Shown in pieces: positions 7,571 to 16,918 of a DNA stretch of 34,318 bases. The DNA comes from Acidobacteriota bacterium (GTDB lineage: Bacteria; Acidobacteriota; Blastocatellia; Pyrinomonadales; Pyrinomonadaceae). The notes beneath the pieces were generated by a model. It ran no database searches and was not told the origin of the DNA. It saw only the letters and a program-made list of their open reading frames with translations. Position 1 is the stretch's first letter. Every line of letters begins with the position of its first letter. The stretch is taken from positions 1-34,318 of the forward strand of contig JAFDVJ010000087.1 of NCBI GenBank assembly GCA_018269075.1, written 5' to 3'. Made by a program: the position numbers and the translations under genes.

Positions 7571-7952
7571 TGGCCGGTGGGGAGAACCCATTTTTGGGGG
7601 TTGGCGATTATTGAAATCAGGATCGAGATAATTTCGTCGTATTCCTTGAACAGTTCGCGGCCGGTCTCTTTGGGCAAATACTCGCATTTGACGGCAAATT
7701 CGAGCCAGGTTTGAGTTTCGGCGGCTTCCCCTTCAGAATCGTTCAGCTTCGAAACGAAAGCCCTTCATAACGACGTTTCCGCCACGCTTCGGCGAGGTTT
7801 GCACAAACCGAACGCGAACAGCGCCGAATCTGATCGGTCAGGGAAAAAGTTTCTTCTTTCGGAAAAGATTTGCTGATCTCAAAAATTCGCATCGCCGCCG
7901 CAAAGGCTTTCTTATACACTTCCAAATCCTGATGGCGCGTAATCTTCCCCAT
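7561..7952 (-). pseudogene. Four-helix-bundle (23S rRNA intervening-sequence type) protein, frameshifted
   Basis: The first 70 codons (from the ATG at 7952) match the four-helix-bundle family: QDLEVYKKAFAAAMRIFEIS, then DQIRRCSRSVCANLAEAWRK and RRYEG. The frame then breaks. The remaining family sequence continues in another frame (FVSKLNDSEGEAAETQTWLE, later KEYDEIISILISII and NPQKWVLP) to a TGA at 7561-7563. The total span of 392 nt is one base short of a whole number of codons, placing a single-base deletion near 7760 (RRYEG / AFVSK). It is either a recent pseudogene or a sequencing error. Family members occur as accessory proteins in rRNA intervening sequences and elsewhere; their function is not established. 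The ribosome binding site comes from the flanking octamer repeat (GGAG 8 nt before ATG). Confidence 0.8.
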
Positions 7953-7987
7953 CTCCTCTTCTCCTCTTCTCCTTTTCTCCTCTTCTC
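7951..7987. repeat. Purine octamer repeat, right arm of an inverted pair
   Basis: Reverse complement of GAGAAGAG repeated about 4.5 times with one variant base. It inverts the array at 7516-7544 and overlaps the start codon of the four-helix-bundle gene, supplying its Shine-Dalgarno sequence. Confidence 0.8.
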
Positions 7988-8017
7988 AAACTAATCCGCC
8001 CGCCGGCTTAAACCAAA

Positions 8018-8779
8018 TCAGTACGCCAGCTTGATCGCATTCATCCCGCGCAGGATGATCTTCTGCCGGCGGGCGAGGCGTTTCGGGTTTTTGGTCGGGT
8101 TGAAGACGTTGAGCGGCGACGGGATCATCGCCGAGAGATAGGCGGCTTCCTGCGGCGTCAGCTGCGAAGCGCTTTTTTTGAAGTAGACGCGTGAGGCGGC
8201 TTCCGCGCCGTAGATGCCGTCGCCCCATTCGATGACGTTGAGATAGAGTTCGAGGATCCGTTTTTTGCCGAGCTCGCGTTCGAGAAAATAGGTGTAGACC
8301 GCCTCGCGGCCTTTTCTGAGGAACGAGCGTTCCTCGGACAGAAAAAGGTTTTTGGCGAGCTGCTGCGAGATCGTCGAGGCGCCGCGCTTGAACGACGGAA
8401 GCGACGGGATCCAGTCGTTCTCGTCGTTGTCGCCCTCGGACTTAGCCTCTTTTTCGGCTTCCTTCTGCGCTTCGTCCCACGCTTTTTGAATCGCGTCCCA
8501 GTCGAAGCCGTGATGCTCGAAGAAATGCGAGTCCTCGCCGGCGAGGACGGCCTTCTGAAGATTCGGCGAGATCTGCTCGATCGGCTGCCAGATCATATAT
8601 TTGTGCGGCTCCTTGCCGTCCTTCTGCTGTTCGGCGAGCCGGTATTCGATCAGCGAGCTCGTCGTCGGATTCTCCGTCCTGAGCTTCGAGATGTTCGGAA
8701 ACGTGATCGCCTCATACGCCAGCCAGACGACGACCGCGCCGACCAATATCAGGAATAAAACTTTTGTCCAGTACCACAT
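8018..8779 (-). CDS. mtgA: Monofunctional peptidoglycan glycosyltransferase (GT51)
   Basis: Polymerises lipid II into glycan strands at the outer face of the inner membrane. One N-terminal membrane helix (about residues 5-24) is followed by a GT51 domain and no transpeptidase domain, hence monofunctional. Visible motifs: EDSHFFEHHGFD with catalytic Glu82, GASTISQQLAKNLFLS (about 133-148), RKGREAVYTYFLERELGKKR and ELYLNVIEWGDGIYGAE. A charged 25-residue insert (KEAEKEAKSEGDNDEND, about 105-121) between motifs 1 and 2 is longer than usual. I chose the ATG at 8779. The frame stays open to 8983, but the extra part translates the heptamer repeat, which is intergenic elsewhere. No clear ribosome binding site. 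Lies downstream of the desaturase gene on the same strand, separated by about 300 bp of repeats. Confidence 0.92.
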   Translation of the reverse strand: MWYWTKVLFLILVGAVVVWLAYEAITFPNISKLRTENPTTSSLIEYRLAEQQKDGKEPHKYMIWQPIEQISPNLQKAVLAGEDSHFFEHHGFDWDAIQKAWDEAQKEAEKEAKSEGDNDENDWIPSLPSFKRGASTISQQLAKNLFLSEERSFLRKGREAVYTYFLERELGKKRILELYLNVIEWGDGIYGAEAASRVYFKKSASQLTPQEAAYLSAMIPSPLNVFNPTKNPKRLARRQKIILRGMNAIKLAY

Positions 8780-8782
8780 AGC

Positions 8783-8818
8783 GATTTCGGATTTCGGATT
8801 TCGGATTTCGGATTTCGC
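8783..8818. repeat. Heptanucleotide repeat, immediately upstream of mtgA
   Basis: Five tandem copies of the 7-bp unit in the orientation GATTTCG. It sits four bases from the mtgA start codon, so it would form the 5' leader of the mtgA mRNA. The absence of a Shine-Dalgarno there is notable. Confidence 0.85.
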
Positions 8819-8974
8819 GTTTTGAAGAGTTTTCGCCCGCGATTCCGCGCATCCGTACACTAAACGCCGAATTTGATAATTATGTTCTACTCGCCTGAAA
8901 AACCCAAATTCAGACGATCGGTTTTGAGTCCGCGCTTCCGTGCATCGCCGGTAAAAACTCCGCCGCGCACAGGA

Positions 8975-9016
8975 GTTTCGCATCGCTTCGCTCGCGAAAC
9001 GGCACGCTGAAGCGTG
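8975..9016 (-). other. Two adjacent hairpins between crtI-like gene and mtgA
   Basis: A 7-bp stem (GTTTCGC 8975-8981, GCGAAAC 8994-9000) and a 6-bp stem (CACGCT/AGCGTG, 9003-9016) sit side by side without a T-tract. They lie about 65 bp after the desaturase stop, so they could be a weak terminator or an mRNA 3' structure. The rest of 8780-9078 holds only heptamer repeats and no gene. Confidence 0.4.
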
Positions 9017-9042
9017 GATTCAAAACGCCGCTCGCCAATCCC

Positions 9043-9077
9043 AAATCCGAAATCCGAAATCCGAAATCCGAAATCCG
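9043..9077. repeat. Heptanucleotide repeat at the end of the crtI-like gene
   Basis: Tandem AAATCCG units running up to the stop codon of the desaturase gene at 9079-9081. Opposite orientation to the array at 8783-8818, giving an inverted pair around the crtI-mtgA spacer. Confidence 0.85.
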
Positions 9078-9078
9078 A

Positions 9079-10542
9079 TCAGGCTTTGCCGATCATATTG
9101 CCGACGATCTTGCCGCTTGAGAGGACGCCGGGGAGGCCCGCGCCGGGATGCGTGCCGGCGCCGACGAAATAGAGATTCGGAATGTCCTCGCTCTGGTTGT
9201 GCGGCCGGAAATAGGCCGACTGCGTGAGGATCGGCGCGACCGAGAAGGCGCTGCCGAGATAGCTGTTCAGCGTGCCCTCGAAATGGAGCGGGTCGATGTG
9301 CGTCTCGGTGATGATGTGTTTGCGCAGATCGGGCATAAAATGCGTTTCGAGATACTCGTAAATCTTTTGTTTATAAGGTTCGGCCGCCGTCCGCCAGTCG
9401 ATGTCGCCGCCGAGGTGCGGGACCGGCGAGAGCACGTACCAGCAGTCGCAGCCGGCGGGCGCGAGCGATTGATCGGTCGCCGTCGGCCGGTGCAGGTAAA
9501 GCGAAAAATCGTCGGCGAGGATTTTGCGGTCGAAGATGTCCTCGAGCAGGCCGCGATAGCGCGGGCCCATTATGATCTCGTGGTGCGCCATATTCTCGTA
9601 TTTGCGGTCGGTCCCGAAATAGACGACGAAGAGCGACATCGAGTATTCGAGCTTTTTGACCTTTTCGTCCGTGTATTTGCGACGATTTTGCGGCGCGACG
9701 AGATTGAGATACGTAAAGGCGACGTCGCCGTTCGAGACGACCGCGTCGGCCTCCAGCTGCTCGCCGCCCTTCATCCGGACGCCGGTCGCGCGGCCGTCTG
9801 CGACCAGAATCTCGGCGACTTCGGCCTCGGTAAAAATCTCGCCGCCGAGATCGATGAAGAGATCGCCGAGCGCCCGCACGAGCGCGCCCGTCCCGCCCAT
9901 TGCGAACCAGACGCCGAAATTCTGTTCGAGCTCGTGGATCATCGCGTAGATCGAGGTCGAGGTGAACGGGTTGCCGCCGATCAGCAGCGGGTGAAACGAA
10001 AAGGCTTCGCGGAGCTTCTCGTTTTTGAAAAACCGCGCGGCGAATTTGTAGACCGACCGGTCCGACCGCAGCTTGATCATCTCGGGAATCACCCGGACCA
10101 TATCCCAGACGGTCGAAAACGGCTTGTCGATGAGCTCGAAGCCGACGTGATAGATCTTGTCGAGCGACTGCGCGAACCGTTTATAATTGTCGATCTCTTC
10201 GGGCGCGATCCGGGCGATCTCGGCGTAGAGATGCTGCTTGTCGTCGTTGTAGTTGAAGACCGTGCCGTCTTCCCAGCGGATGTTGTAAAAGGTGTCGAGC
10301 TTGACGAGTTTGATATATTCCTTCGAATCGCGGCCGGCGAGCGAAAAAAGCTCGTCGATCAGCCACGGCGCGGTGATGATCGTCGGGCCGCCGTCGAATT
10401 TGAAGCCGTCCTGCTCGTAAACATAGGCGCGCCCGCCGAGTTTGTCGCGCTTTTCGACGATCGTCACCTGATGCCCCTGCGCCTGAAGCCGGATCGCACA
10501 CGACAACCCGCCGAACCCACTGCCGATAACTACAATTTTCAT
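9079..10542 (-). CDS. CrtI-family phytoene desaturase/carotenoid oxidoreductase
   Basis: FAD-dependent desaturase or isomerase of the carotenoid pathway, probably membrane-associated. The N-terminus holds the dinucleotide-binding motif G7-x-G9-x-x-G12 (IGSGFGG) with the acidic residue E30 ending strand 2 and GGRAYVYEQDGFKFDGGPTI shortly after. The C-terminus has the family signature FVGAGTHPGAGLPGVLSSGK, which contacts FAD. Length (487 aa) is normal. An ATG start at 10542 directly precedes the Rossmann strand; the nearest AAGG lies about 20 nt upstream, so the ribosome site is weak. No phytoene synthase or other carotenoid gene is in the window, so the substrate (phytoene, diapophytoene or a later intermediate, or a CrtI-like isomerase role) cannot be fixed. 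Confidence 0.9.
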   Translation of the reverse strand: MKIVVIGSGFGGLSCAIRLQAQGHQVTIVEKRDKLGGRAYVYEQDGFKFDGGPTIITAPWLIDELFSLAGRDSKEYIKLVKLDTFYNIRWEDGTVFNYNDDKQHLYAEIARIAPEEIDNYKRFAQSLDKIYHVGFELIDKPFSTVWDMVRVIPEMIKLRSDRSVYKFAARFFKNEKLREAFSFHPLLIGGNPFTSTSIYAMIHELEQNFGVWFAMGGTGALVRALGDLFIDLGGEIFTEAEVAEILVADGRATGVRMKGGEQLEADAVVSNGDVAFTYLNLVAPQNRRKYTDEKVKKLEYSMSLFVVYFGTDRKYENMAHHEIIMGPRYRGLLEDIFDRKILADDFSLYLHRPTATDQSLAPAGCDCWYVLSPVPHLGGDIDWRTAAEPYKQKIYEYLETHFMPDLRKHIITETHIDPLHFEGTLNSYLGSAFSVAPILTQSAYFRPHNQSEDIPNLYFVGAGTHPGAGLPGVLSSGKIVGNMIGKA

Positions 10543-10904
10543 TTGGTTGAATTATTTACCTTTTTGCGAAATGTTCCTTAATTACAGATTAAAAAAGGCG
10601 CGCGTAAAATTCAACCCGGCCGGTCGGATCGGGAGGCCGGCGCTCCGACATCGGGCATCGCCGTCAGTAACCGATTTGACCTCTGAGCTCGTGAAATTTG
10701 AAAAATTTTGGATCCGTCTACATTGTAAATCGTCTGTCAAGCTTTTTTCGAGTAGAGCGACGCTCGACCTCGTTCATTTCCGGCTGACAAAACAAGTCGA
10801 TGTGTCGTAATGACACCAATTTTGATCGAGCCGTTTCTGTTGGGCACCGTCGCCGGTTGTCTGACGCCTGACCGTGGCATTTTTCGCCGTCTTTGAACTT
10901 AGGC
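10543..10904. other. Intergenic region between desaturase and deacetylase-like genes
   Basis: This 362-bp gap has one plus-strand open frame (10547-10810) without a credible ribosome site or family likeness, which I do not call. It contains a REP-like unit near 10625-10655. No clear terminator for the deacetylase gene or promoter for the desaturase gene is recognisable. Confidence 0.5.
10622..10656 (-). repeat. REP-like palindrome, copy 4 (inverted)
   Basis: On the minus strand it reads GGAGCGCCGGCCTCCCGATC, related to GGAGYGCCGGCCGTCCCGGC at 397-416. Flanked by further GGCCGG/CCGGCC half-sites. Confidence 0.45.
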
Positions 10905-11846
10905 TCACGCGTCGAAGGCGCGCGCTTTCCCGTTATTTTCGCCGAAAAACACCTTTTTGACCGCGCGGATCGTGTTGGCGTGGATCTCGACGGTGTCGTT
11001 GATGTCGGCCGCGTAGCCGCCGGACATCGTCGTCACGAGCGGGACGTGGTTGTCGCGGGCGAACCGCAGGACGAGCTCGTCGCGGCGGCGCAGACCGTCG
11101 ATCGTCAGACCGAGCCGCCCGAGTTTGTCGTTTTCGTACGGGTCGGCCCCGCCGAGATAGAAGATGATGTCCGGGTCGTGCAGCCGAATGCGCGGCAGCG
11201 CCTCGCCGAGAACGTCGAGAAACTCGGCGTCGCCGGTTCGGTCGGCGAGCTCGATGTCGAGCGTCGAGCGTTCCTTGAAAAGCGGGTAGTTTTTCGCGCC
11301 GTGCATCGAAAAGGTAAAGACTTCGGGGGAATTTTCGAAGATATGGGCGGTGCCGTTGCCCTGATGAACGTCGCAGTCGATGATCAGAAAGCGTTCGGCG
11401 AGCCGTTCGCGCTGGAGCACGCGGACGGCGACGGCGACGTCGTTGAGCACGCAGAAACCCTCGCCGCGATCCGGGTAGGCGTGATGCGTGCCGCCCGCGA
11501 GATTCGAGGAAACGCCGTCGACGAGCGCCCGCCGGGCGGCGTTGATCGTCCCGGAAATGGCGTGAAACGACCGCCGCACCAGCGATTTCGACCACGGCAG
11601 GCCGAGCTTGCGAATTTCTTTCGCGGTCAGCTCGCCGGCGACGAGCCGCGAAATGTAATCCGCGGTGTGAACGAGCAGCAGATCGTCGACCGGCGCCGGT
11701 TTCGGCTCGAAGATCTCGTCCGGCGCGAGCGTGCCCTCGGCGACCAGCCGATCGCGGACGAGCTCGAACTTGCGGATCGGAAAAACGTGTTCCTCGCCGA
11801 TGTCGGCGTAATAATAAGGCGAATAAAAGAGCCGGTAATTCGTCAT
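10905..11846 (-). CDS. Histone deacetylase-like / AcuC-family zinc amidohydrolase
   Basis: Predicted zinc-dependent deacylase acting on acetyl-lysine, acetylpolyamine or a related amide. Residues of the HDAC fold are all visible: His121-His122 in GGTHHAYPD, zinc ligands Asp159 and His161 in DCDVHQGNG, third ligand Asp235 in GGADPYEND, and the transition-state Tyr278 in SGGYA. The SMHGAKNYP and ADRTGDAEFL stretches resemble class IV (HDAC11-like) and AcuC-like bacterial proteins more than polyamine deacetylases. That subgrouping is by eye. The ATG at 11846 gives 313 residues, a normal length, and the protein starts right at the first strand (YRLFYSPYY). The frame extends to 11963, but the added segment is not family-like. 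No acs or acetoin genes are adjacent, so the substrate is unknown. Confidence 0.9.
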   Translation of the reverse strand: MTNYRLFYSPYYYADIGEEHVFPIRKFELVRDRLVAEGTLAPDEIFEPKPAPVDDLLLVHTADYISRLVAGELTAKEIRKLGLPWSKSLVRRSFHAISGTINAARRALVDGVSSNLAGGTHHAYPDRGEGFCVLNDVAVAVRVLQRERLAERFLIIDCDVHQGNGTAHIFENSPEVFTFSMHGAKNYPLFKERSTLDIELADRTGDAEFLDVLGEALPRIRLHDPDIIFYLGGADPYENDKLGRLGLTIDGLRRRDELVLRFARDNHVPLVTTMSGGYAADINDTVEIHANTIRAVKKVFFGENNGKARAFDA

Positions 11847-11953
11847 CCGACTTAAATGGTAGCGAAATGCGCCGTAAATTTGAAACTTCGACGACTCCGA
11901 AAAATCGGATTGGCGGAATCGGAAATTTGAAATCGGGCGTTTAAAAGGGAAGT

Positions 11954-11991
11954 GCGGCTTCAAGTCTCGGGTTTCTCGAAGCCGCGATTTT
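11954..11991 (-). terminator. Hairpin between ftsB-like gene and deacetylase-like gene
   Basis: 8-bp stem (GCGGCTTC 11954-11961, GAAGCCGC 11978-11985) with a 16-nt loop. GATTTTAG follows on the plus strand, and the minus-strand side ends with CTTCCCTTTT. Position fits termination of the minus-strand mutase-ftsB transcript, but the T-tract is weak. Confidence 0.4.
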
Positions 11992-12097
11992 AGGCGGATG
12001 GTATAGCTGTAGGCAAAGCGGAGCGGACAGGCAAAAGGCGGATTGTCAATTGGGCAGGGCTATCTGTGTTGGCGAATCGAATTTCTCCGCAGTCAAT

Positions 12098-12460
12098 TCA
12101 GTTCGCCGGCACAAGAATCTTTTCATTCGGACGACCCATTCCGATCTTGCGAGCTTCGCGCTCGATCGTCTTCGAGTCGTTCTTCAGGTTGTGAACCTCT
12201 TCCTGCAGGGAAAGGTTCTCACCCGATAATTTTTCAAACTCAGTATTCAACTGATTGTTCTGAACGGCCTCGGCGCTCATTTCCGAGTAAGCGCGCATAT
12301 TGATGGCCAGACAGAGCATAAACGTGATCGAGACAACCACCACAAATAAAAACCAGTGCGGTGTCGAAGTTTCCGTGCGCCTCGCCGCCTTCAAACGATT
12401 TCTCGACGGTCTTGAGGTAGTTTGTGAATTATTCCAGTAAGTAGCGACGACCTTGCTCAA
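12098..12460 (-). CDS. ftsB: Septum formation initiator, FtsB/DivIC-like
   Basis: Short bitopic membrane protein of the divisome that forms a coiled coil with FtsL and FtsQ partners. A basic cytoplasmic N-terminus (about 34 residues) is followed by one membrane helix (residues 35-53, HWFLFVVVVSITFMLCLAI). Then comes a predicted coiled coil (NTEFEKLSGENLSLQEEVHN, about residues 70-95) and a conserved-style end (IEREARKIGMGRPNEKIL) in which the RKIGM/E-x-x-A-R pattern is typical of FtsB/DivIC. The start is a TTG at 12460, with an excellent GGAGGT 5 nt upstream. It overlaps the 3' end of the phosphohexomutase gene by 32 bp, implying coupled translation. Identity as FtsB versus another DivIC-like protein is not certain. 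Confidence 0.82.
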   Translation of the reverse strand: MSKVVATYWNNSQTTSRPSRNRLKAARRTETSTPHWFLFVVVVSITFMLCLAINMRAYSEMSAEAVQNNQLNTEFEKLSGENLSLQEEVHNLKNDSKTIEREARKIGMGRPNEKILVPAN

Positions 12461-13820
12461 GCAGCACCTCCAGTTCGTTTCTGTCTTCGGATTCGGCGTA
12501 AATTCTGACCAGCGGTTCGGTTCCCGACGGCCGCATCAACATCCAGCTGCCGTCCGTGAAGATAAATTTCACGCCGTCCATACGATTAATTTTTTCAATT
12601 TTCCGGCCGCCGATTTCCGACGGCTCCTGTAAAAGCTTCTCTTTCAGCTTATCGGCAACTTCGGGACTCAACTTGACCCCGATTCTTCCCGATTCGAGCT
12701 TTCCGACCCGCGCGTAGAGTTCGTCGAGCTGCGCGGTCAGGCTCTTTCCCCTCACAGTGACGGCTTCGACCGCCAAAAGACAGGCCAGGATTCCGTCTTT
12801 TTCGGGATAGTGTCCGCGGATCGAAAGGCCCGCGGATTCCTCGCCGCCGAGGATGATCTCGTCTTTATTTATCAATTCGCCGATGAATTTGAAGCCGACC
12901 GGCGTTTCGTATAATTTCAGGCCTCTCGCTTCGGCGACCCGGTCGACCAGGTGCGAGGTCGCGACGCTGCGCGCGACGCCGAGCGTCCATCCTCTCGATT
13001 CGGCCAGATAATCGGTTAAAATCGCGATTAAATGATTCGGCTGGATAAAATCGCCGTTCGCATCGATCACTCCGAACCGGTCGCCGTCGCCGTCGGTCGC
13101 GAGTCCGAGCGTCAAACCTTTGGATTTGACCGTCTCGACCAGCTCGCCGACCTGTTTTTCGCTCGGCTCGGGCGATTTTCCGCCGAAGGTCACGTCGCGC
13201 CAGTCGTGTATCGTTTCGACATTCAGACCGTATTCGCGAAGCACTTTATCGAGATAGCCGCGGCCGGTTCCCCAGAGCGCGTCGTACGCGAACGAGCCGT
13301 TGGCGGCGGCGATGGCCTCGAAATTGATTTTAGTTTTCAAATCGTCCAGATAATCCGGACGCGCGTCGAATTCTTCGATCGAACCGCCGCCGGCATCGGC
13401 GACGCTCGCTTTTTCCTCGATCAGCTTTTCGATCTCTTTCGTGATCTCCGGCAGGGCCGGCGCGCCGTCGGCGGTCGAAAACTTGATGCCCTGATATTCC
13501 GGCGGATTATGCGAAGCCGTGAAATTGATGCCGCCGGCCGCTTTCTGATGGCGGATCGCGTGCGAGATCGTCGGCGTCGGCGTCGGATGATTGCAGAGCA
13601 AAACCCGGAAACCCTTGCGACAGGCGATGGCGGCCGCGACCTGCGCGAACTTTTCGCCCATAAACCGCGAATCGTGGCCGACGATCAAAGTTCGTTCGTT
13701 TTCGCCGAAACTGTTTTTCAAATAGCTGCATATTGCTTCGGTGACCAGCTCGACGTTTCGATAGGTGAAATCATCGGCGATAATGGCTCTCCAGCCCGAT
13801 GTCCCAAAGCGTATCTGCAT
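12429..13820 (-). CDS. Phosphoglucomutase/phosphomannomutase family protein
   Basis: Interconverts sugar 1- and 6-phosphates for envelope polysaccharide or peptidoglycan precursor supply. The alpha-D-phosphohexomutase landmarks are all present in order. The N-terminus is FGTSGWRAIIADDFT. The phosphoserine loop has Ser103 in TASHNPPEYQG. The metal loop DGDGDR is at residues 243-248. The sugar-binding GGEESAG is at about 325-331, and the phosphate-binding RPSGTEPLVRIYAE near the C-terminus. Length 463 aa. GEESAG points to the PGM/PMM group rather than typical GlmM, but exact specificity cannot be read. The ATG at 13820 is next to an AT-rich 719-bp gap on its 5' side. It is co-transcribed with the overlapping ftsB-like gene. 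Confidence 0.93.
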   Translation of the reverse strand: MQIRFGTSGWRAIIADDFTYRNVELVTEAICSYLKNSFGENERTLIVGHDSRFMGEKFAQVAAAIACRKGFRVLLCNHPTPTPTISHAIRHQKAAGGINFTASHNPPEYQGIKFSTADGAPALPEITKEIEKLIEEKASVADAGGGSIEEFDARPDYLDDLKTKINFEAIAAANGSFAYDALWGTGRGYLDKVLREYGLNVETIHDWRDVTFGGKSPEPSEKQVGELVETVKSKGLTLGLATDGDGDRFGVIDANGDFIQPNHLIAILTDYLAESRGWTLGVARSVATSHLVDRVAEARGLKLYETPVGFKFIGELINKDEIILGGEESAGLSIRGHYPEKDGILACLLAVEAVTVRGKSLTAQLDELYARVGKLESGRIGVKLSPEVADKLKEKLLQEPSEIGGRKIEKINRMDGVKFIFTDGSWMLMRPSGTEPLVRIYAESEDRNELEVLLEQGRRYLLE

Positions 13821-14278
13821 AAATCGTTAATACTAAAGAATTCGTCTTCTGAAATCTTTACGTTCGTACTTTAGTTTGATTATTAATCAACAAGACTGCT
13901 GTTGAAGCGGCTTCTATTTCGTTCTTTTTCTAATGACCCTACTTTTTGACCCTTTTCTTCGTTTGAAGGTGAAAAAAATTTAGCATATTAAAATTTTCAT
14001 GTAAAGAAATGATTATATGCTTCAACCCCTTTAATAACAGTAAGTTATGATTTTTTCTTCAAGTAAGGGTTAAATCACCTGCTTAAATACGAACAAAAGG
14101 TGAACAAAATTCCGCAAATAAGGCTTTTCTTTGCGAATCGTCGAATATACAGGCATTTTTCAATTAAAACGACCGTTATTTTTTCAACAGCTGTGAAAAA
14201 CCGTTAAGCAAAGGCTTAATATTCTCAAAAATCCGCTGCCCCGTTTCGAATAAATTCCATTCTATTAATTTTCCACCA

Positions 14279-14336
14279 TTGTGTCAAAATCGCTAATTAA
14301 ATTGTCGACAAATTGTTTTGTGACATTCTGACACAA
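14279..14336. promoter_or_regulatory. Inverted TTGTGTCA boxes, possible operator
   Basis: TTGTGTCA at 14279-14286 and its exact complement TGACACAA at 14329-14336, with a further TTGTGACA at 14318-14325 and a 10-bp palindrome TTGTCGACAA in between. The cluster lies about 90-140 bp upstream of the candidate -35 box of the radical SAM gene. Three related boxes in 58 bp suggest a transcription-factor site. Confidence 0.4.
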
Positions 14337-14422
14337 AGACGCCAATCTCCCCGAACCCGGCAAAACACTCGTATATTCGGCAAATAAACCACTTAATAAA
14401 TATCTGCCGCAAGGCACGGTAT

Positions 14423-14452
14423 TTGCAGTATTTCGCGTAGTATTTTTATAAG
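14423..14452 (+). promoter_or_regulatory. Candidate sigma70-type promoter for the radical SAM gene
   Basis: TTGCAG (14423-14428), 18-bp spacing, TATAAG (14447-14452). It would give a leader of about 80 nt before the ATG at 14540. Confidence 0.4.
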
Positions 14453-14539
14453 GGAAAGCGCCACCTGTAATTTCATTGCTTAAAATTAGACAGATATCTA
14501 ATCGAGAACGAAAGTTTTTATAATTTGGAGAGTATATTT

Positions 14540-16570
<2,031 letters not shown>

Positions 16571-16594
16571 CAAACGGAAAGCTCCTTTCAAACG

Positions 16595-16631
16595 CGAAAA
16601 AGCCCCGCTCAGCCATTGCGGGGCTTTTTCG
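16595..16631 (+). terminator. Rho-independent terminator of the radical SAM gene
   Basis: Perfect 14-bp stem (CGAAAAAGCCCCGC 16595-16608, complement 16618-16631) with a 9-nt loop and a TTTTT on the descending arm. It starts 25 bp after the stop codon. Confidence 0.93.
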
Positions 16632-16662
16632 ATTTCGGATTTCGGATTTCGGATTTCGGATT
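16631..16662. repeat. Heptanucleotide repeat after the radical SAM terminator
   Basis: Tandem GATTTCG units beginning on the last base of the terminator stem, so the array is outside the transcribed region of the radical SAM gene. Confidence 0.85.
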
Positions 16663-16683
16663 GTCCGTTGCTTTGACTTGTGC

Positions 16684-16897
16684 GTCCGTCCTCGAATACC
16701 ACGTCCGCGAAACAAATTCCGCGGGCCGTTTGTCGAGTTCGGGCATCCGCCGATCGAATCTCGCCGTCCGCGCACGAATTCGCGCGTCCGCTGAACGAAT
16801 GCGCCCATACGCTCGAAAATTTCCACGTCCGCTAACGAAATCGCCCGTTCGCTGATCGAATTGCATCGTCCGCTGACCGATTTACATAATCCGCCGG
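16684..16897. repeat. Degenerate ~21-bp tandem array, about 10 units
   Basis: Successive 20-21 bp units each begin GTCCG (or GTTCG, ATCCG, ATACG) and carry a CGAAT-like core about 10 bp in. Examples are GTCCGCTGAACGAATGCG, GTTCGCTGATCGAATTGC and GTCCGCTGACCGATTTAC. Units differ at many positions, so the array is old. It lies in non-coding DNA; overlapping open frames on the minus strand only translate the repeat. Confidence 0.7.
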
Positions 16898-16918
16898 TTA
16901 ATACCAAATGGACTACAA

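Larger units (their letters stand above)
13821..14539. other. Long AT-rich divergent intergenic region
   Basis: This 719-bp stretch is clearly AT-richer than the genes around it and lies between divergently read genes (mutase to the left, radical SAM to the right). I find no gene in it. It contains a near-direct repeat AAGGTGAAAAAAATT / AAGGTGAACAAAATT (about 13966 and 14098), an inverted pair of TTGTGTCA boxes (14279-14336) and a sigma70-like promoter (14423-14452). An undetected small RNA or long leader is possible. Confidence 0.6.

Noticed and set aside
8780..8983. N-terminal extension of mtgA by 68 codons
   Set aside because: The added residues translate the heptamer repeat (SEIRNPK pattern) and would bury the membrane anchor internally.
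9148..10581. Plus-strand open frame opposite the desaturase gene
   Set aside because: The minus strand encodes a complete CrtI-type protein; the plus frame is low-complexity charged sequence.
10547..10810. 87-codon plus-strand frame between the desaturase and deacetylase-like genes
   Set aside because: No ribosome site and no family likeness; the frame crosses a REP-like unit and would start inside the presumed desaturase promoter region.
16684..16897. CRISPR array
   Set aside because: Units are about 21 bp, degenerate and contiguous with no unique spacers, and no cas genes are present. The heptamer arrays are rejected for the same reason.
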